64,000 nucleotides of DNA, from positions 1-64,000 of the forward strand of contig NZ_JAFMPM010000008.1 of NCBI RefSeq assembly GCF_017349355.1, in the 5' to 3' direction. The notes beneath the pieces are model-generated. The model did no database searches and was not told where the DNA came from. It was given only the letters and a program-made list of their open reading frames with translations. The stretch is from Thiothrix fructosivorans. GTDB lineage: Bacteria; Pseudomonadota; Gammaproteobacteria; Thiotrichales; Thiotrichaceae. Positions 20,119-30,093 of this stretch are shown here, piece after piece; positions within the stretch are counted from its first letter, which is position 1, and each line of letters begins with the position of its first letter. A program made the translations under genes and the position numbers.

Positions 20119-21378
20119 ATGCTGATAAGGATTCTTACCCCGTTGCTGCTAGCAGGCTTGTTAGTGGGCAATATGGCTGTGGCTGCGAAGCAAGCCGCCG
20201 CACCCGTCGCCGCTGTGACCGCTGAGGCGGGCGAACCTGCCCCTAGCGATATGTCGACTGCACCCTATAATGATCCGTCTATTCCGCCTGAAATTATTGC
20301 GCTAGCCCCCGGTGTCCCCGAACTAGAAGCCAAAAGTTACCTGCTGTTTGATTTTCAGAGTGGTGAAGAGCTGGCGGGCTTTAATCCGGGAATGCGCGTT
20401 GAACCGGCCAGCATCACCAAACTGATGACCGCTTACCTCATTTACCAAGATTTGGGTAACGCCAAAGTGAAATTGGAGGATGAAGTACTAATCAGCGAAA
20501 AAGCGTGGAAAATGGAAGGCTCACGTATGTTCGTGGAGCTGGGTAAAAAAATTCCGTTTGAAAAGCTGTTGAAGGGCATGATTATCCAGTCGGGCAACGA
20601 TGCGGCGATGGCGTTAGTGGAACACGTTGGCGGTAGTGAAGAGGCATTCGTGCAACGCATGAATCAAACGGCTGCCGAGCTGGGCATGAGTGATACTCGC
20701 TACATGAATGCGACGGGTTGGCCTGCCAAAGACCATTACACCACGGCGCGGGATATTGTGAAGTTGGTTAAAGCCTTGATTAATGAATTTCCAGAGCGCT
20801 ACAAACTCTATTCTGAGAAAGAATTCAGCTATAACAATATCAAGCAGCAAAACCGCAACCGCTTGTTATTCCGCGACCCGACCGTGGATGGCCTGAAAAC
20901 AGGTCATACCGAGTCAGCTGGTTATTGTTTAGTGGCATCGGCGAAGCGTGACACGATGCGCTTGGTGTCGGTGGTGTTGGGTACGAAAAGTGAAGAAGCA
21001 CGGGCAAATGTGAGCCAGCAATTGTTGGAATACGGTTTCCGCACCTTTGAAACGCACCAGTTGTACAAAGCAGGTGCAGTGCTTGCCAATGTGCGCGTCT
21101 GGAAAGGCGATAAAACGGACGTTCCTGCCGGTACGATTGATGATTTATTTGTGAGTATCGCAAAAGGGCGCTATGAGCAATTGAAAGGTGGAATGCAGCT
21201 TGATAAAGGCATTGACGCCCCCATTAAACGCGGTGACGTACTGGGCAAAGTGATTATTACCGATCAGGAACTGGGCAAAGTCGTCAAGGAAACCCCGTTA
21301 TTGGCGTTAGAAGATGTCAACGAAGGCGGTTGGTGGCGGCGCATGATGGATGGTATCCAGAAGTTGTTCGCCGATTAA
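20119..21378 (+). CDS. dacA: D-alanyl-D-alanine carboxypeptidase (PBP5/6 type)
   Basis: About 419 residues. A signal peptide is followed by a penicillin-binding domain with S-I-T-K (EPASITKLM), S-G-N (QSGNDAAMA) and K-T-G (DGLKTGHTE), then the PBP5 C-terminal beta domain and a terminal amphipathic helix (WWRRMMDGIQKLF) for membrane attachment. It trims the terminal D-Ala from pentapeptides. ATG 20119 is preferred because AAAGGA precedes it; ATG 20089 is in frame but lacks a ribosome-binding site. Confidence 0.95.
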   Translation: MLIRILTPLLLAGLLVGNMAVAAKQAAAPVAAVTAEAGEPAPSDMSTAPYNDPSIPPEIIALAPGVPELEAKSYLLFDFQSGEELAGFNPGMRVEPASITKLMTAYLIYQDLGNAKVKLEDEVLISEKAWKMEGSRMFVELGKKIPFEKLLKGMIIQSGNDAAMALVEHVGGSEEAFVQRMNQTAAELGMSDTRYMNATGWPAKDHYTTARDIVKLVKALINEFPERYKLYSEKEFSYNNIKQQNRNRLLFRDPTVDGLKTGHTESAGYCLVASAKRDTMRLVSVVLGTKSEEARANVSQQLLEYGFRTFETHQLYKAGAVLANVRVWKGDKTDVPAGTIDDLFVSIAKGRYEQLKGGMQLDKGIDAPIKRGDVLGKVIITDQELGKVVKETPLLALEDVNEGGWWRRMMDGIQKLFAD

Positions 21379-21403
21379 TGGCGACCACAAGCGAGGACAG
21401 GAC

Positions 21404-21685
21404 GTGGAACGTTTTGGCGAACAGGAAGAGTTAATATTGGAATTTCCGTGTGATTTTCCGATCAAAATTGTTGGGCGGGCGGACGTGGCGTTCCATGTAC
21501 GCATTTGCGAAATCGTGTGCCGTCATGACGAGGGTTTCAACCCTGATGAGCATGTGCAACGGCGCGACAGTTCTGCCGGTAAATACCATAGCTTAACGGT
21601 GAATTTGCGTGCGACCAGTAAGGCACAAATTAATGCAGTGTACCAAGACCTGAAAGCCTGTGAACTGGTGCTGTGGGCGTTATAA
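21404..21685 (+). CDS. ybeD: YbeD family protein (DUF493), putative lipoate regulation factor
   Basis: The 93-residue product has an ACT-like fold: [13 protein letters not shown], then [13 protein letters not shown] and a C-terminal [14 protein letters not shown], as in YbeD, which sits between dacA and lipB in E. coli as it does here. Its molecular role is unknown. GTG 21404 with GGACAGGAC upstream is favoured over the longer frame that begins inside dacA. The 3' end overlaps the lipB start by 13 bases. Confidence 0.88.
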   Translation: MERFGEQEELILEFPCDFPIKIVGRADVAFHVRICEIVCRHDEGFNPDEHVQRRDSSAGKYHSLTVNLRATSKAQINAVYQDLKACELVLWAL

Positions 21686-22323
21686 GTACTGATACGCTGC
21701 AAGTGCGTGTACTGGGTGTGCAAGATTACTTGCCCGTCTGGCAGCAAATGCAGGCGTTTACCCAGCAACGCGATGCTGATACGCCCGACCAATTGTGGCT
21801 GGTGCAGCATCACCCCGTGTTTACCTTGGGGCGCAACGGCAAAATGGAGCACGTACTTGCCCCCGGTGATATTCCTGTGATTCTGATTGATCGGGGTGGG
21901 CAGGTGACGTATCACGGTCTTGGGCAATTGGTGGTGTATTTGCTGTTGGATATTCGTCGTAAAGCCTTGGGTATCCGTGACTTGGTGATGCAGATTGAAA
22001 ATGCGGTCATTGAGGTATTGTCGCACTACGGTATTGCTGCGGCAGGGGATAGGGACGCACCGGGCGTGTACGTGCAGGGGCATAAAATCGCGGCATTAGG
22101 CTTACGCGTGGCGAAAGGCTGCACCTATCATGGTTTGAGTTTGAATGTGGCGATGGATTTAGAGCCGTTCCAGCGCATTAATCCGTGTGGCTACGCAGGG
22201 CTGCAAGTGACGCAATGCCAAGATTTAGGTATTGCGCAAGCCCCGTTTGAGCTTGCCGGAGAGCTGTGTGAGTGTTTAGCCGCACGTTTACAGTATGCCA
22301 CCGTGGATTGGCGGCACGATTAG
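21673..22323 (+). CDS. lipB: Octanoyltransferase (lipoyl synthesis)
   Basis: The 216-residue product carries [12 protein letters not shown] near residue 75, the catalytic Lys in GHKIAALG (about 138) and the catalytic Cys in NPCGYAGL (about 173). It transfers octanoate from ACP to lipoyl domains. It starts at GTG within ybeD. lipA, which often follows, is absent; coq7 converges instead with a 4-base overlap. Confidence 0.95.
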   Translation: MGVISTDTLQVRVLGVQDYLPVWQQMQAFTQQRDADTPDQLWLVQHHPVFTLGRNGKMEHVLAPGDIPVILIDRGGQVTYHGLGQLVVYLLLDIRRKALGIRDLVMQIENAVIEVLSHYGIAAAGDRDAPGVYVQGHKIAALGLRVAKGCTYHGLSLNVAMDLEPFQRINPCGYAGLQVTQCQDLGIAQAPFELAGELCECLAARLQYATVDWRHD

Positions 22324-22964
22324 ACGTAATACGTGCTTTTGGTCATGACCTTGGACATGAGCGGCATGAGCAGCTTACGCGCTAAGAATGGCAATTTTGC
22401 GCCGCCTGCCTGCATGGCTACATCGCCATGGTGCATTTCATCCGCTTTCATCTTTTGCAAGATAGCCATATCGGCTAAGGCGTGGGCAGGTAATTGGTTG
22501 ATGTGTTCTTCAAGATGCTTGATGACTTGATCTTCGGTTTCTTTGACGAAACCTAGACTCCACTTGTCACCGATTTTGCCTGCGACTGCGCCAATGGTGA
22601 ATGAACCCCAGTAAAACAGCGGATTGAGCAGGCTTTTTCTGCCACCTAATTCACGCAGGCGTTTGTCTGTCCAATTCAAATGGTCGTTCTCTTCCATCGC
22701 AGAACGTTCCATTTGCTCGCGAATGTCTTCACGTTGCGCGGTTAATGCCTGCCCACGGTATAAGCCTTGGGCAGACACTTCGCCAGTGTGGTTGATGCGC
22801 ATCAGTCTGCTGATCAGCTCCCGCTCGGTATCGCTTAAGGGGGCAGTTGCCTGCACACCTTCAGACGGGTTCGGGCGTTCAGTCGTCGGTGCGGTAGCGT
22901 GTACTACCCGTAAGGACTGATCAATTTCCGTTAGGATTTTATCCAGCAGGCTGAGTTTGCGCAT
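22320..22964 (-). CDS. coq7: Ubiquinone biosynthesis hydroxylase Coq7
   Basis: About 214 residues. It is a di-iron carboxylate protein with E-E-N-D-H-L near residue 90 and E-x-x-H pairs ([19 protein letters not shown]). It hydroxylates 3-demethylubiquinol late in ubiquinone synthesis at the membrane. A second in-frame start (GTG 22976) exists, but ATG 22964 has GGAGAG at good spacing. It follows dsbA by about 15 bases on the minus strand. Confidence 0.93.
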   Translation of the reverse strand: MRKLSLLDKILTEIDQSLRVVHATAPTTERPNPSEGVQATAPLSDTERELISRLMRINHTGEVSAQGLYRGQALTAQREDIREQMERSAMEENDHLNWTDKRLRELGGRKSLLNPLFYWGSFTIGAVAGKIGDKWSLGFVKETEDQVIKHLEEHINQLPAHALADMAILQKMKADEMHHGDVAMQAGGAKLPFLARKLLMPLMSKVMTKSTYYV

Positions 22965-22979
22965 CGCACTCTCCACACA

Positions 22980-23633
22980 TTATTTGCTTTCGCGTTTTAC
23001 CAAGTAATCAACGACTTGCAATAGCTTTTCTTCGCTACCTACCATGCTAGGGCTGGTGCGGTATTTGCCATTGACAATAATGACCGGTACGGAATCGGCT
23101 TTGGATTTAACGCCAATGTCCGTTGCCCGTGCCATCATGGTTTTCATTTCCATCGAGTTCAAGGCATTTTTCACTTGGTCAGCGGTAAAGCCGAGTTCGG
23201 TGAAAAAGCGCGTCATGGCTTCGTCGTTATCGATTTTACGGCGTTGTTTTTGCAGGGCTTCAAAGATTTTGGTATGAACTTTTTTCGCCCCATCCGGGTC
23301 AAGCATTTGCCCAACATAGAACAATTTGGCGTGGTATTCCCAGCGTGGGCTTAAGGTGGCAGGCACGCGTTGGAACACAACATTCGCAGGCTTTTGGCTG
23401 AGAAATTTTTCAATCGTTGGTTCTAAAGCATAACAGTGTGGGCAGCCGTACCAGAACAAGTCAACGACTTCCACTTTGCCTGTTGGGGCTTGGGTGGTAA
23501 TGGCGGGTGACAAAGTGACGTAATGTGTGCCATCTTTGAATTCTTCTGCTTGGCTGGATTCAGGAATACAGCCAGTCAGGGCAAACAGGGCAGCCATCAT
23601 GAAGCCGAGGGTGTGGCTTAATGCGCGTTTCAT
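22980..23633 (-). CDS. dsbA: Thiol:disulfide interchange protein DsbA/DsbL type
   Basis: The 217-residue exported thioredoxin-fold oxidoreductase has active site C-P-H-C at residues 64-67 (FWYGCPHCYAL) and the cis-Pro region SVPVIIVNG. The signal sequence contains a lipobox-like A-L-T-G-C (Cys 22), so it may be lipid-anchored rather than freely periplasmic. It introduces disulfides into exported proteins. It lies downstream of the ResB/CcsA genes, fitting a shared role in cytochrome c maturation. Confidence 0.93.
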   Translation of the reverse strand: MKRALSHTLGFMMAALFALTGCIPESSQAEEFKDGTHYVTLSPAITTQAPTGKVEVVDLFWYGCPHCYALEPTIEKFLSQKPANVVFQRVPATLSPRWEYHAKLFYVGQMLDPDGAKKVHTKIFEALQKQRRKIDNDEAMTRFFTELGFTADQVKNALNSMEMKTMMARATDIGVKSKADSVPVIIVNGKYRTSPSMVGSEEKLLQVVDYLVKRESK

Positions 23634-23726
23634 TGATTCAGTATCTCCCTTTTATGTTTATTGAAGCGTAAGCGTGTTGGTTGGTTCGTATTGTCCAGTG
23701 CGTTTGTTTTAGACGCAAGCCTGTGT

Positions 23727-24905
23727 TTAAAGTTCACCGTAAGAATGCAGTCCTGAGAGGAACATATTGACCCCAAGGAATGCAAACAATGTCACAAATA
23801 AGCCCACAATAGCCCACCATGCCATTGGCGTACCACGCCAGCCTTTTGAGAAGCGCAAGTGTAACCACGCAGCATAATTCAACCACACAATTAATGCCCA
23901 CGTTTCTTTGGGGTCCCACGACCAGTAGCCGCCCCACGCTTCGGCTGCCCACATCGCACCCAGAATGGTGGCGACAGTGAAGAACGCAAAACCGAGTGCG
24001 ATAGCTTTATACGTCACGTCATCTAACATATCCAGCGAGGGGAGGCGTGTTGCCATCATGCCGTTCGGGTTTACACGTTGCCCTCTTTCTTTGAGCAAAT
24101 AGGCGACGCTGACCATTGCGGCTAAGGCGAATGAACCGTAGCCGACAAAGTTAGCAGGAACGTGAATTTTCATCCAATAGCTTTTTAAGGCAGGTACTAA
24201 CGGCAGAATTTTATCGGCATCGCGTGAAACGCTGTACCACAGCAAAAAACCAACCGCTGCACTAATCACCAATAACACGAAACCACCGAGTGAACGGTTT
24301 TTGTAACGCCCCTCATAAAACAGATACAGCAAACCCGTGATCAGACTGAACAAAATGAACACTTCATACAAATTGCTCACCGGAATGTGCCCAAATTCAG
24401 GGTCAACCAGGTAGGTTTCATACCAACGCACCATCAAACCGGTCATGCCCATGATCAGTGCTGCCCACGTCAAGGCACTACCTGTTTTCAAGGTGAATTC
24501 GTTGTTGGCGACCAGACCACCGAGGTATGTGACAGTTGCCATGACAAACAGGGCACTCATCCACATCACGGCTGACTGGCTAGAGACCAAGAATTTCAAA
24601 CCGAATACCACTTCAGCATTCGCATAACTGCCGTCGTAGAGCCAAATACCCAGCAAGCTGAAGGCGGCAACCGCCAAGGCGTAAGGCTGAAAGGCTTTCC
24701 AATACCAACCTAAACCAATCAAGCTGGGTGCGCTCATGGCGAGGATGCCAATTTCATAGCCATCCATGCCGTTGCCGTATTGCGCAAACAAGAAAGCGGT
24801 TGCGGCAAGCACTACGGCTGCCCAGAGCCAATCACGCAGCCCTAATTGTTTGAACAGGCTAGGTTCTTCGATCAGCGATTCAAGGGTTTGTTGTGGAACT
24901 GACAT
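23727..24905 (-). CDS. ccsA: Cytochrome c biogenesis protein CcsA/ResC (System II; also annotated CcsB)
   Basis: The 392-residue polytopic membrane protein has the heme-handling WWD signature (GGYWSWDPKETWAL near residue 325) typical of the System II heme exporter/ligase subunit. With ResB it delivers heme to apocytochrome CxxCH sites outside the membrane. It overlaps the 3' end of resB by 26 bases. Nomenclature differs between databases (CcsA, CcsB or ResC). Confidence 0.94.
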   Translation of the reverse strand: MSVPQQTLESLIEEPSLFKQLGLRDWLWAAVVLAATAFLFAQYGNGMDGYEIGILAMSAPSLIGLGWYWKAFQPYALAVAAFSLLGIWLYDGSYANAEVVFGLKFLVSSQSAVMWMSALFVMATVTYLGGLVANNEFTLKTGSALTWAALIMGMTGLMVRWYETYLVDPEFGHIPVSNLYEVFILFSLITGLLYLFYEGRYKNRSLGGFVLLVISAAVGFLLWYSVSRDADKILPLVPALKSYWMKIHVPANFVGYGSFALAAMVSVAYLLKERGQRVNPNGMMATRLPSLDMLDDVTYKAIALGFAFFTVATILGAMWAAEAWGGYWSWDPKETWALIVWLNYAAWLHLRFSKGWRGTPMAWWAIVGLFVTLFAFLGVNMFLSGLHSYGEL

Positions 24906-26889
24906 CTTTTACCTCGTATGCCATAGCTTGCTGGAAAATACCCTGCAAGCGATTGAAATAGCGTTCAAATTCGGGCTGATTGCGGTTACTGCTACCGGCC
25001 ACGACGATTTCCGATTGGTTTTCACCCAGCGGTTTGATCCAGACCCATATTCTACGATGCGCCACGTAAAAGAGCAGAAAGACCCCAATGACTAACATGG
25101 CACTGCCGAAATACACCACATCTTTGCCCGGTGAGCGCGTAATTTGCAGGCCAGACGCTTCAATCTGCTTGAAGGTGCTGAGTTGCACAAACCACGGCGA
25201 ACCGTAGGCGGCAATTTTATCAATGGCTAAGATGCTGTCATCAAAGAATAACCAATCAGCTTCTTTCAGTTCACCACTGATTCCTTCCTGCTTCAGCGTT
25301 TCGGCATAGACGCTGCGTAATGACGCATTCAAGACTTTCATGAAGGCTTCAGAAGCACTGGCACGTTTGTCTTCTGGGAAGCGCCCTGCAATTTCTTGCA
25401 TGATGCCCTCAGAACCTTTGCTCGCGAATTGCTCGGTCAAGCGTACCATCGATTCGATAACCTGATTCTCGACCTCAGTATTTTGCACATTGGTTTGCTG
25501 CATTGAGCTGCGGGTTGTCTCAATCGCCGATTTTTTCACAAGTTCTGTATTTTGCATATTGGACAAAAATCTCATAAAGCGCTCCATACCGCCTTTGGGA
25601 TCAACCGGAATGTGCAAATAGCGGAATGGTTCAGCAGGCGAGGCACGCACTCCGCTGAGGTAATAGATTTGCCCCTTAATGCTGACGGGGTTCATGTAGT
25701 TCTGGTATTCCATCGCTTGCCCGGTGGCATCGCGCAGCTTGAAGGTGATACTAGGGCCGATGTTTTTCTTTTTCACCTTGCCCGTTTCGTCTTCCATATC
25801 GTTGATATTGAACAGACGGAAATCCTTCAATTCCAGTTTATATTGTTGATCGGAACTGGTGAGGTTGTAATCACCAAAGATCTTGCCATCTAAGTCTTGC
25901 GCCGCGTAACGGCTGCTGAAGGGGTGCAGGCGCAGTTTGACTTCCGAACCACCATCACCAAAGTTGGCTTGATAAATAGCTACCCCTTTATAAAATAGCG
26001 GGTGATTGACCGATATGGTGGTTTCCAGCGGTTTGGCTAAGTCTTTGTCATGAATCACTAAATCGCTTTCAAATGACTTGGGCATACCCGTGGAATAGTG
26101 TTCGACGCGGAATTCTTTGACTTCTACTTCAAACGGCAGATGCTGCACGAAATAACCCTCGCGCATGGGCTGGAACAGGATATTGGCGCGGCTACCTTCG
26201 GGAATGTCGACTGAGCCACGGTACGAGAAATTAGAGGTCGATAATTGGCTAATTGCAGGCACTTCACCCGCTGGAATATTGCGGGTTTCAGGTTTTAGCG
26301 TGCCTTGCCACTCTGCCACCATCAAGGGGAGGCGGCTATCGAGCAATCCACCAATGAAGATAACAATCATGCCGACATGAGTAAGCCAGTAACCCCAGTG
26401 ATTCGCCCTACCTTTCATGCCTGCTACCACGGCGTGGTCATCGCTGGCTTTTTGGCGTGTTTTAAAACCTTGGTTGTGCAGAATGCGTATGGCTAAGGCT
26501 TGAGCTTGCGCGGCATTTTGTGCGGTGGGGATGACGGTTTGGTGCTTCATTGCCCGCAGTGATTTTTCTTGGACATTTTCGCGGTAATGGCGTAGTTCCC
26601 GCAAGATGCCGGGGGTGTTGCGCCCAACACAAGTGGCAATGGAAATAACCAAAAAAGCCAAAATACTCAAAAACCACACGGCGGAATAAACATCGTACAG
26701 GTCGAGCGCTTTAAAGAGGTCAAACCAGAAAGAGCCAAACTTAATCTGGTAATCGGTATAGGGCTGATTTTGCCGGAGGATAGTGCCAATGACCGAAGCA
26801 ATGGCTACGACTACCAGCAAGCTGATGGCTAAATTCATTGAGCCAAGGAAGTTGATCAGGCGCGTGCTGGAGGTCGGGGAATTTCTCAT
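24880..26889 (-). CDS. resB: Cytochrome c biogenesis protein ResB/Ccs1 (System II)
   Basis: The 669-residue product begins with a membrane segment (FLGSMNLAISLL), has further spans near residues 70, 165 and 615, and a large extracytoplasmic domain between. ResB forms the heme-transfer complex with CcsA. Its presence shows the organism uses System II maturation, as do many beta- and some gammaproteobacteria. The coding order on the minus strand is cytochrome c4, resB, ccsA, dsbA. Confidence 0.94.
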   Translation of the reverse strand: MRNSPTSSTRLINFLGSMNLAISLLVVVAIASVIGTILRQNQPYTDYQIKFGSFWFDLFKALDLYDVYSAVWFLSILAFLVISIATCVGRNTPGILRELRHYRENVQEKSLRAMKHQTVIPTAQNAAQAQALAIRILHNQGFKTRQKASDDHAVVAGMKGRANHWGYWLTHVGMIVIFIGGLLDSRLPLMVAEWQGTLKPETRNIPAGEVPAISQLSTSNFSYRGSVDIPEGSRANILFQPMREGYFVQHLPFEVEVKEFRVEHYSTGMPKSFESDLVIHDKDLAKPLETTISVNHPLFYKGVAIYQANFGDGGSEVKLRLHPFSSRYAAQDLDGKIFGDYNLTSSDQQYKLELKDFRLFNINDMEDETGKVKKKNIGPSITFKLRDATGQAMEYQNYMNPVSIKGQIYYLSGVRASPAEPFRYLHIPVDPKGGMERFMRFLSNMQNTELVKKSAIETTRSSMQQTNVQNTEVENQVIESMVRLTEQFASKGSEGIMQEIAGRFPEDKRASASEAFMKVLNASLRSVYAETLKQEGISGELKEADWLFFDDSILAIDKIAAYGSPWFVQLSTFKQIEASGLQITRSPGKDVVYFGSAMLVIGVFLLFYVAHRRIWVWIKPLGENQSEIVVAGSSNRNQPEFERYFNRLQGIFQQAMAYEVKDVSSTTNP

Positions 26890-26990
26890 GCCACAAAAAT
26901 CACGGTTACAAAGTCAGTGAATTAAAACAACAAAGGGTGGCAAAAGCCACCCCCCGTTTTATAGTAAAGCGTTACCAAATGGTAATGCCA

Positions 26991-27602
26991 TTACTTCAAG
27001 CCAGCAATGTACTCAGCAACTGCATCCATTTCTGCATCGCTCATGGCAGCAGCCACGTTACGCATCATTTTGCCCGCATCGTTAGCACGCGCCCCAGTGC
27101 GGAAAGCGAGGAGTTGGTTTTTAACGTAAGTAACGTGTTGACCATTCAGCGATGGGAAGTTAGCCGCTGGATTGCCTGCACCGGTTGGACCGTGGCACGC
27201 TGCACACGCCGCAACACCCGTTGCATTGTTGCCGCCTTTATAGACTTGTTCACCCAGTGCGACTTTGGTTTGATCCGCTTCGCCGAGCTTCTTCACTTGG
27301 GAAGAGAAGTAAGCAGCTAAGTCAGCCATGTCGGCATCACTCAATGGCTTTGCCATCGGTGACATGGATGCGTTCACACGTGCATCATTCTTGAAGTTCA
27401 TCAACTGCTTCAAAATGTAGCTGGGGTGTTGACCCGCCAATTTTGGCCATTCAGGGTTAACGCTGTTGCCGTCTGCGCCGTGGCAGGCTGCACAAGTCGC
27501 GGATTTGGTTTTGCCCGCTTCAGCATTGCCACCTTCTGCCCAAGCAGAGGTAGCCACGCTAACAGCCAAGCCAGTCAGTACAAGCATGAGTACTTTTTTC
27601 AT
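26991..27602 (-). CDS. Diheme cytochrome c4
   Basis: The 203-residue periplasmic protein has a cleavable signal peptide (to A-W-A near residue 22) and two tandem class I cytochrome domains with heme motifs C-A-A-C-H at 37-41 and 133-137. Cytochrome c4 carries electrons, typically to terminal oxidases. A good ribosome-binding site (AGGAG) precedes ATG 27602. It is divergent from engB, as in Pseudomonas-type gene order. Confidence 0.95.
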   Translation of the reverse strand: MKKVLMLVLTGLAVSVATSAWAEGGNAEAGKTKSATCAACHGADGNSVNPEWPKLAGQHPSYILKQLMNFKNDARVNASMSPMAKPLSDADMADLAAYFSSQVKKLGEADQTKVALGEQVYKGGNNATGVAACAACHGPTGAGNPAANFPSLNGQHVTYVKNQLLAFRTGARANDAGKMMRNVAAAMSDAEMDAVAEYIAGLK

Positions 27603-27906
27603 GTCGAAGTGCTCCTAATATCACAAAATCTGTCATGTTTTTGCGCCATCACGCGTGACTCCCCGTGTTCACATCGCTAGGCGTTCTGCCTAACCGTCTT
27701 ATCGCGGTTGCGGCAATTACTTGCAATCATGTCGGGTGCACCTTAATCTGCACCCACCCTGACGCAGGCATACCATATCCACACGCTCTACAGCTTTTTC
27801 AGTGTCCCGATCCGCTGTTGCAGAAAGGTTATTCTGAAAAAAACGACTGGATTGTACAACATATTCTGCCGACGTTCCGCAAAAAATATTAGAGAATGCT
27901 AACATT

Positions 27907-28533
27907 ATGAATCATTATTATCAGCAAGCCAGTTTTCTGCAAAGTGCGACAACCCGCAAGACCATGCCTGCGGAAAGCGGGCTAGAGATTGCGTTTGCCG
28001 GTCGTTCTAATGCTGGGAAGTCCAGTGTTATTAACCGTGTATGTTCGCAGAAATCGTTGGCGCGTACCAGTAAAACCCCCGGTCGAACCCAGTTGATTAA
28101 CTTTTTTCAACTTCAAGATGCCAATTTCTTGGTGGATTTACCCGGTTACGGTTACGCCAAAGTGCCCGAAGCGGTCAAATTGGAGTGGCAAAAATTTATC
28201 GAGTCTTACCTAACGCAGCGCAATACCCTGCGCGGCATGGTGTTAGTGATGGATATTCGTCACCCGATGACTGATTACGACCAAGCGATGTTGCGCTGGG
28301 CAAACAATAGACAATTGCCGGTTCATGTCTTATTGAACAAGTCGGACAAATTGACACGCGGTGCAGGGATGAATGTGTTGTTGCAGGTACGCAAGATGTT
28401 GGCGGATGGCGGGATAGCGTCGGTACAGACATTTTCGGCATTAAAGAAGCAGGGGCTGGACGAGTGTTGGAGTGTTCTGGATAAGTGGTTGGGTAAAGAT
28501 ACCATAGTGCATGAATCGAGTGCAGAAGCCTAG
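27907..28533 (+). CDS. engB: Ribosome biogenesis GTPase EngB (YihA/YsxC)
   Basis: The 208-residue GTPase carries G1 [10 protein letters not shown]3 DLPGYGYAK and G4 NKSDKL, with the family's N-terminal segment [12 protein letters not shown]. EngB assists 50S subunit assembly. The upstream divergent gene is cytochrome c4. Confidence 0.96.
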   Translation: MNHYYQQASFLQSATTRKTMPAESGLEIAFAGRSNAGKSSVINRVCSQKSLARTSKTPGRTQLINFFQLQDANFLVDLPGYGYAKVPEAVKLEWQKFIESYLTQRNTLRGMVLVMDIRHPMTDYDQAMLRWANNRQLPVHVLLNKSDKLTRGAGMNVLLQVRKMLADGGIASVQTFSALKKQGLDECWSVLDKWLGKDTIVHESSAEA

Positions 28534-28888
28534 TTTATTCAGGAAGAGTTCATTTCGTTGAGGGTATCCTTTCTCCTGTAGGAAAAAGGAACCCCGGCCA
28601 AACAGGGGGTCTAAAAAGCCGGGGTTTAATGAACAGGCTTGGATTGGGGACACCAAACCTGTGTCCGTAAACAGAAAACACCGATGCCGGGCTTAAGCAT
28701 CATTCAGCGTATTTTCTGGTACTTCACGGAAACTTTTAAAATATTGAATTCGCTTGTTCCAATAAATCTGCCTGAATAGTAGCGTATTTCGTCGCACTAT
28801 AAAAATAAAATACTTTAATGCGCCTTATTCATTTACGATGTGTTTATATTGTGATCATATTAAGTAACACACTAATTTATAAGTCAAT
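28534..28888. other. Gene-free convergent region after engB and htrA
   Basis: No coding region is supported in these 355 bases. A hairpin of arms AACCCCGGC (28590) and GCCGGGGTT (ending 28626) with a 19-base loop lies about 60 bases after the engB stop. It is preceded by a small TCCTTT/AAAGGA-type hairpin. The right half is AT-rich. An sRNA is possible because the region next to engB holds sRNAs in other gammaproteobacteria (Spot 42, ErsA), but I see no sequence match. Confidence 0.5.
28590..28626 (+). terminator. Possible engB terminator hairpin
   Basis: A perfect 9-bp stem AACCCCGGC/GCCGGGGTT is followed by only three Ts, so it is a weak or Rho-assisted terminator at best. Confidence 0.45.
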
Positions 28889-30055
28889 TTAACGAATGCT
28901 TTTTTCCCAGTAAGGCTGATTGGTATTGTTTTGCTTATTACCCTTTGCTTGTACGGCTACGGGCTTGTTGCTATCGGGTGAGGAAATAGTCACAGTGACG
29001 TTCCGGCTACGTCCCGCTCGCAGGGTTGTCATGTGTACATCAGTGCCGGTACGCAAGTCACCGATCATGTTTTTGACATCCACCGCGTTGTTGACGTTCT
29101 TGCCGTTAAGCCGAACGATGACATCACCTACTTGAATATCAGCCTTCTCGGCAGGTGAATTAGCCATTATCTGGCTGATCACTGCACCTTCATTGGATTT
29201 CATGCCGAAGTCACGCGCCATCGCGGGGTCAAGATCCTGCACTTCTACGCCTAACTGCCCGCGCTCCACTTTGCCGTATTGGACAATTTGGGTGATGACA
29301 CCTGATGCAGTATTGATCGGCACAGCAAAGCCTATGCCTAGATTGCCACCACCTTGATCGCCCAGAATGGCGGTATTGATACCAATCAGTTCGCCACTCA
29401 GGTTAACTAGTGGGCCACCAGAGTTGCCTAAGTTAATGGGCGCATCGGTTTGAATAAAGTTTTCGTACTCACTAATGCCGGGATTGCGATGCAGGGCGCT
29501 GATAATACCCGATGTCACGGTCTGCCCAATGCTGTAAGGGTTGCCGATAGCTACCACAAAATCCCCAACCCGCAAGCGATCCGAGTCGCCGAAGCGCATG
29601 GCGGTCAGTTGTTCCGCAGGAATTTGCAAGACTGCCAAGTCAGCACGCGGATCAATGCCCACCACTTTTGCCAAATATTTACGCCCATCTTTCAAGGTGA
29701 CGTGGATGGCATCCGCATTCTCAATGACATGCGAGTTGGTGAGAATATGCCCGCGTTGTGCATGGATAACTACGCCTGAACCCGTCCCGGTAATTTGCCG
29801 TTCCCCCGGCGGGGTGTCGCCAAAGAAGCGTTTAAAAAACGGGTCAGTCATGAGGGAATCACTGACGGGTTGCCGTCCCTCGGTGGCAATATTAACCACT
29901 GCTGGAGTGACTTTCTCCAGCATGGTGGCAAGCGACGGCAATGCTTGCCCGTTAACTTCGACAGGTAGTGCCGCAGACACAGTGTGCGGCGTTGTCATGG
30001 GTAAAAGAATCGCCGCCAATAAAGCGAGTTTGCGCGTAAGGGGTAACATAACCAT
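28889..30055 (-). CDS. HtrA/Deg-family serine endoprotease with a single PDZ domain
   Basis: About 388 residues. A signal peptide (ending V-S-A near residue 30) is followed by a trypsin-like domain with catalytic His (TNSHVIEN), Asp (RADLAVLQ) and Ser (GNSGGPLVN), then one PDZ domain (AVISQIMANSPAEKADIQVGD) and a basic Asn/Gln-rich tail. DegP and DegQ have two PDZ domains, DegS one plus a membrane anchor; this is a soluble one-PDZ form. It degrades or refolds misfolded envelope proteins. Start ATG 30055 or 30049 gives a proper signal peptide; the longer upstream frame does not. Confidence 0.9.
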   Translation of the reverse strand: MVMLPLTRKLALLAAILLPMTTPHTVSAALPVEVNGQALPSLATMLEKVTPAVVNIATEGRQPVSDSLMTDPFFKRFFGDTPPGERQITGTGSGVVIHAQRGHILTNSHVIENADAIHVTLKDGRKYLAKVVGIDPRADLAVLQIPAEQLTAMRFGDSDRLRVGDFVVAIGNPYSIGQTVTSGIISALHRNPGISEYENFIQTDAPINLGNSGGPLVNLSGELIGINTAILGDQGGGNLGIGFAVPINTASGVITQIVQYGKVERGQLGVEVQDLDPAMARDFGMKSNEGAVISQIMANSPAEKADIQVGDVIVRLNGKNVNNAVDVKNMIGDLRTGTDVHMTTLRAGRSRNVTVTISSPDSNKPVAVQAKGNKQNNTNQPYWEKSIR

Positions 30056-30093
30056 GTTGTAGTGTTCTCGGCATGTGGTATTCAAGTTACTGG

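Noticed and set aside
28534-28888. A known sRNA (Spot 42 or ErsA) beside engB
   Set aside because: Position is suggestive but I see no sequence resemblance, and engB is followed here by htrA rather than polA.
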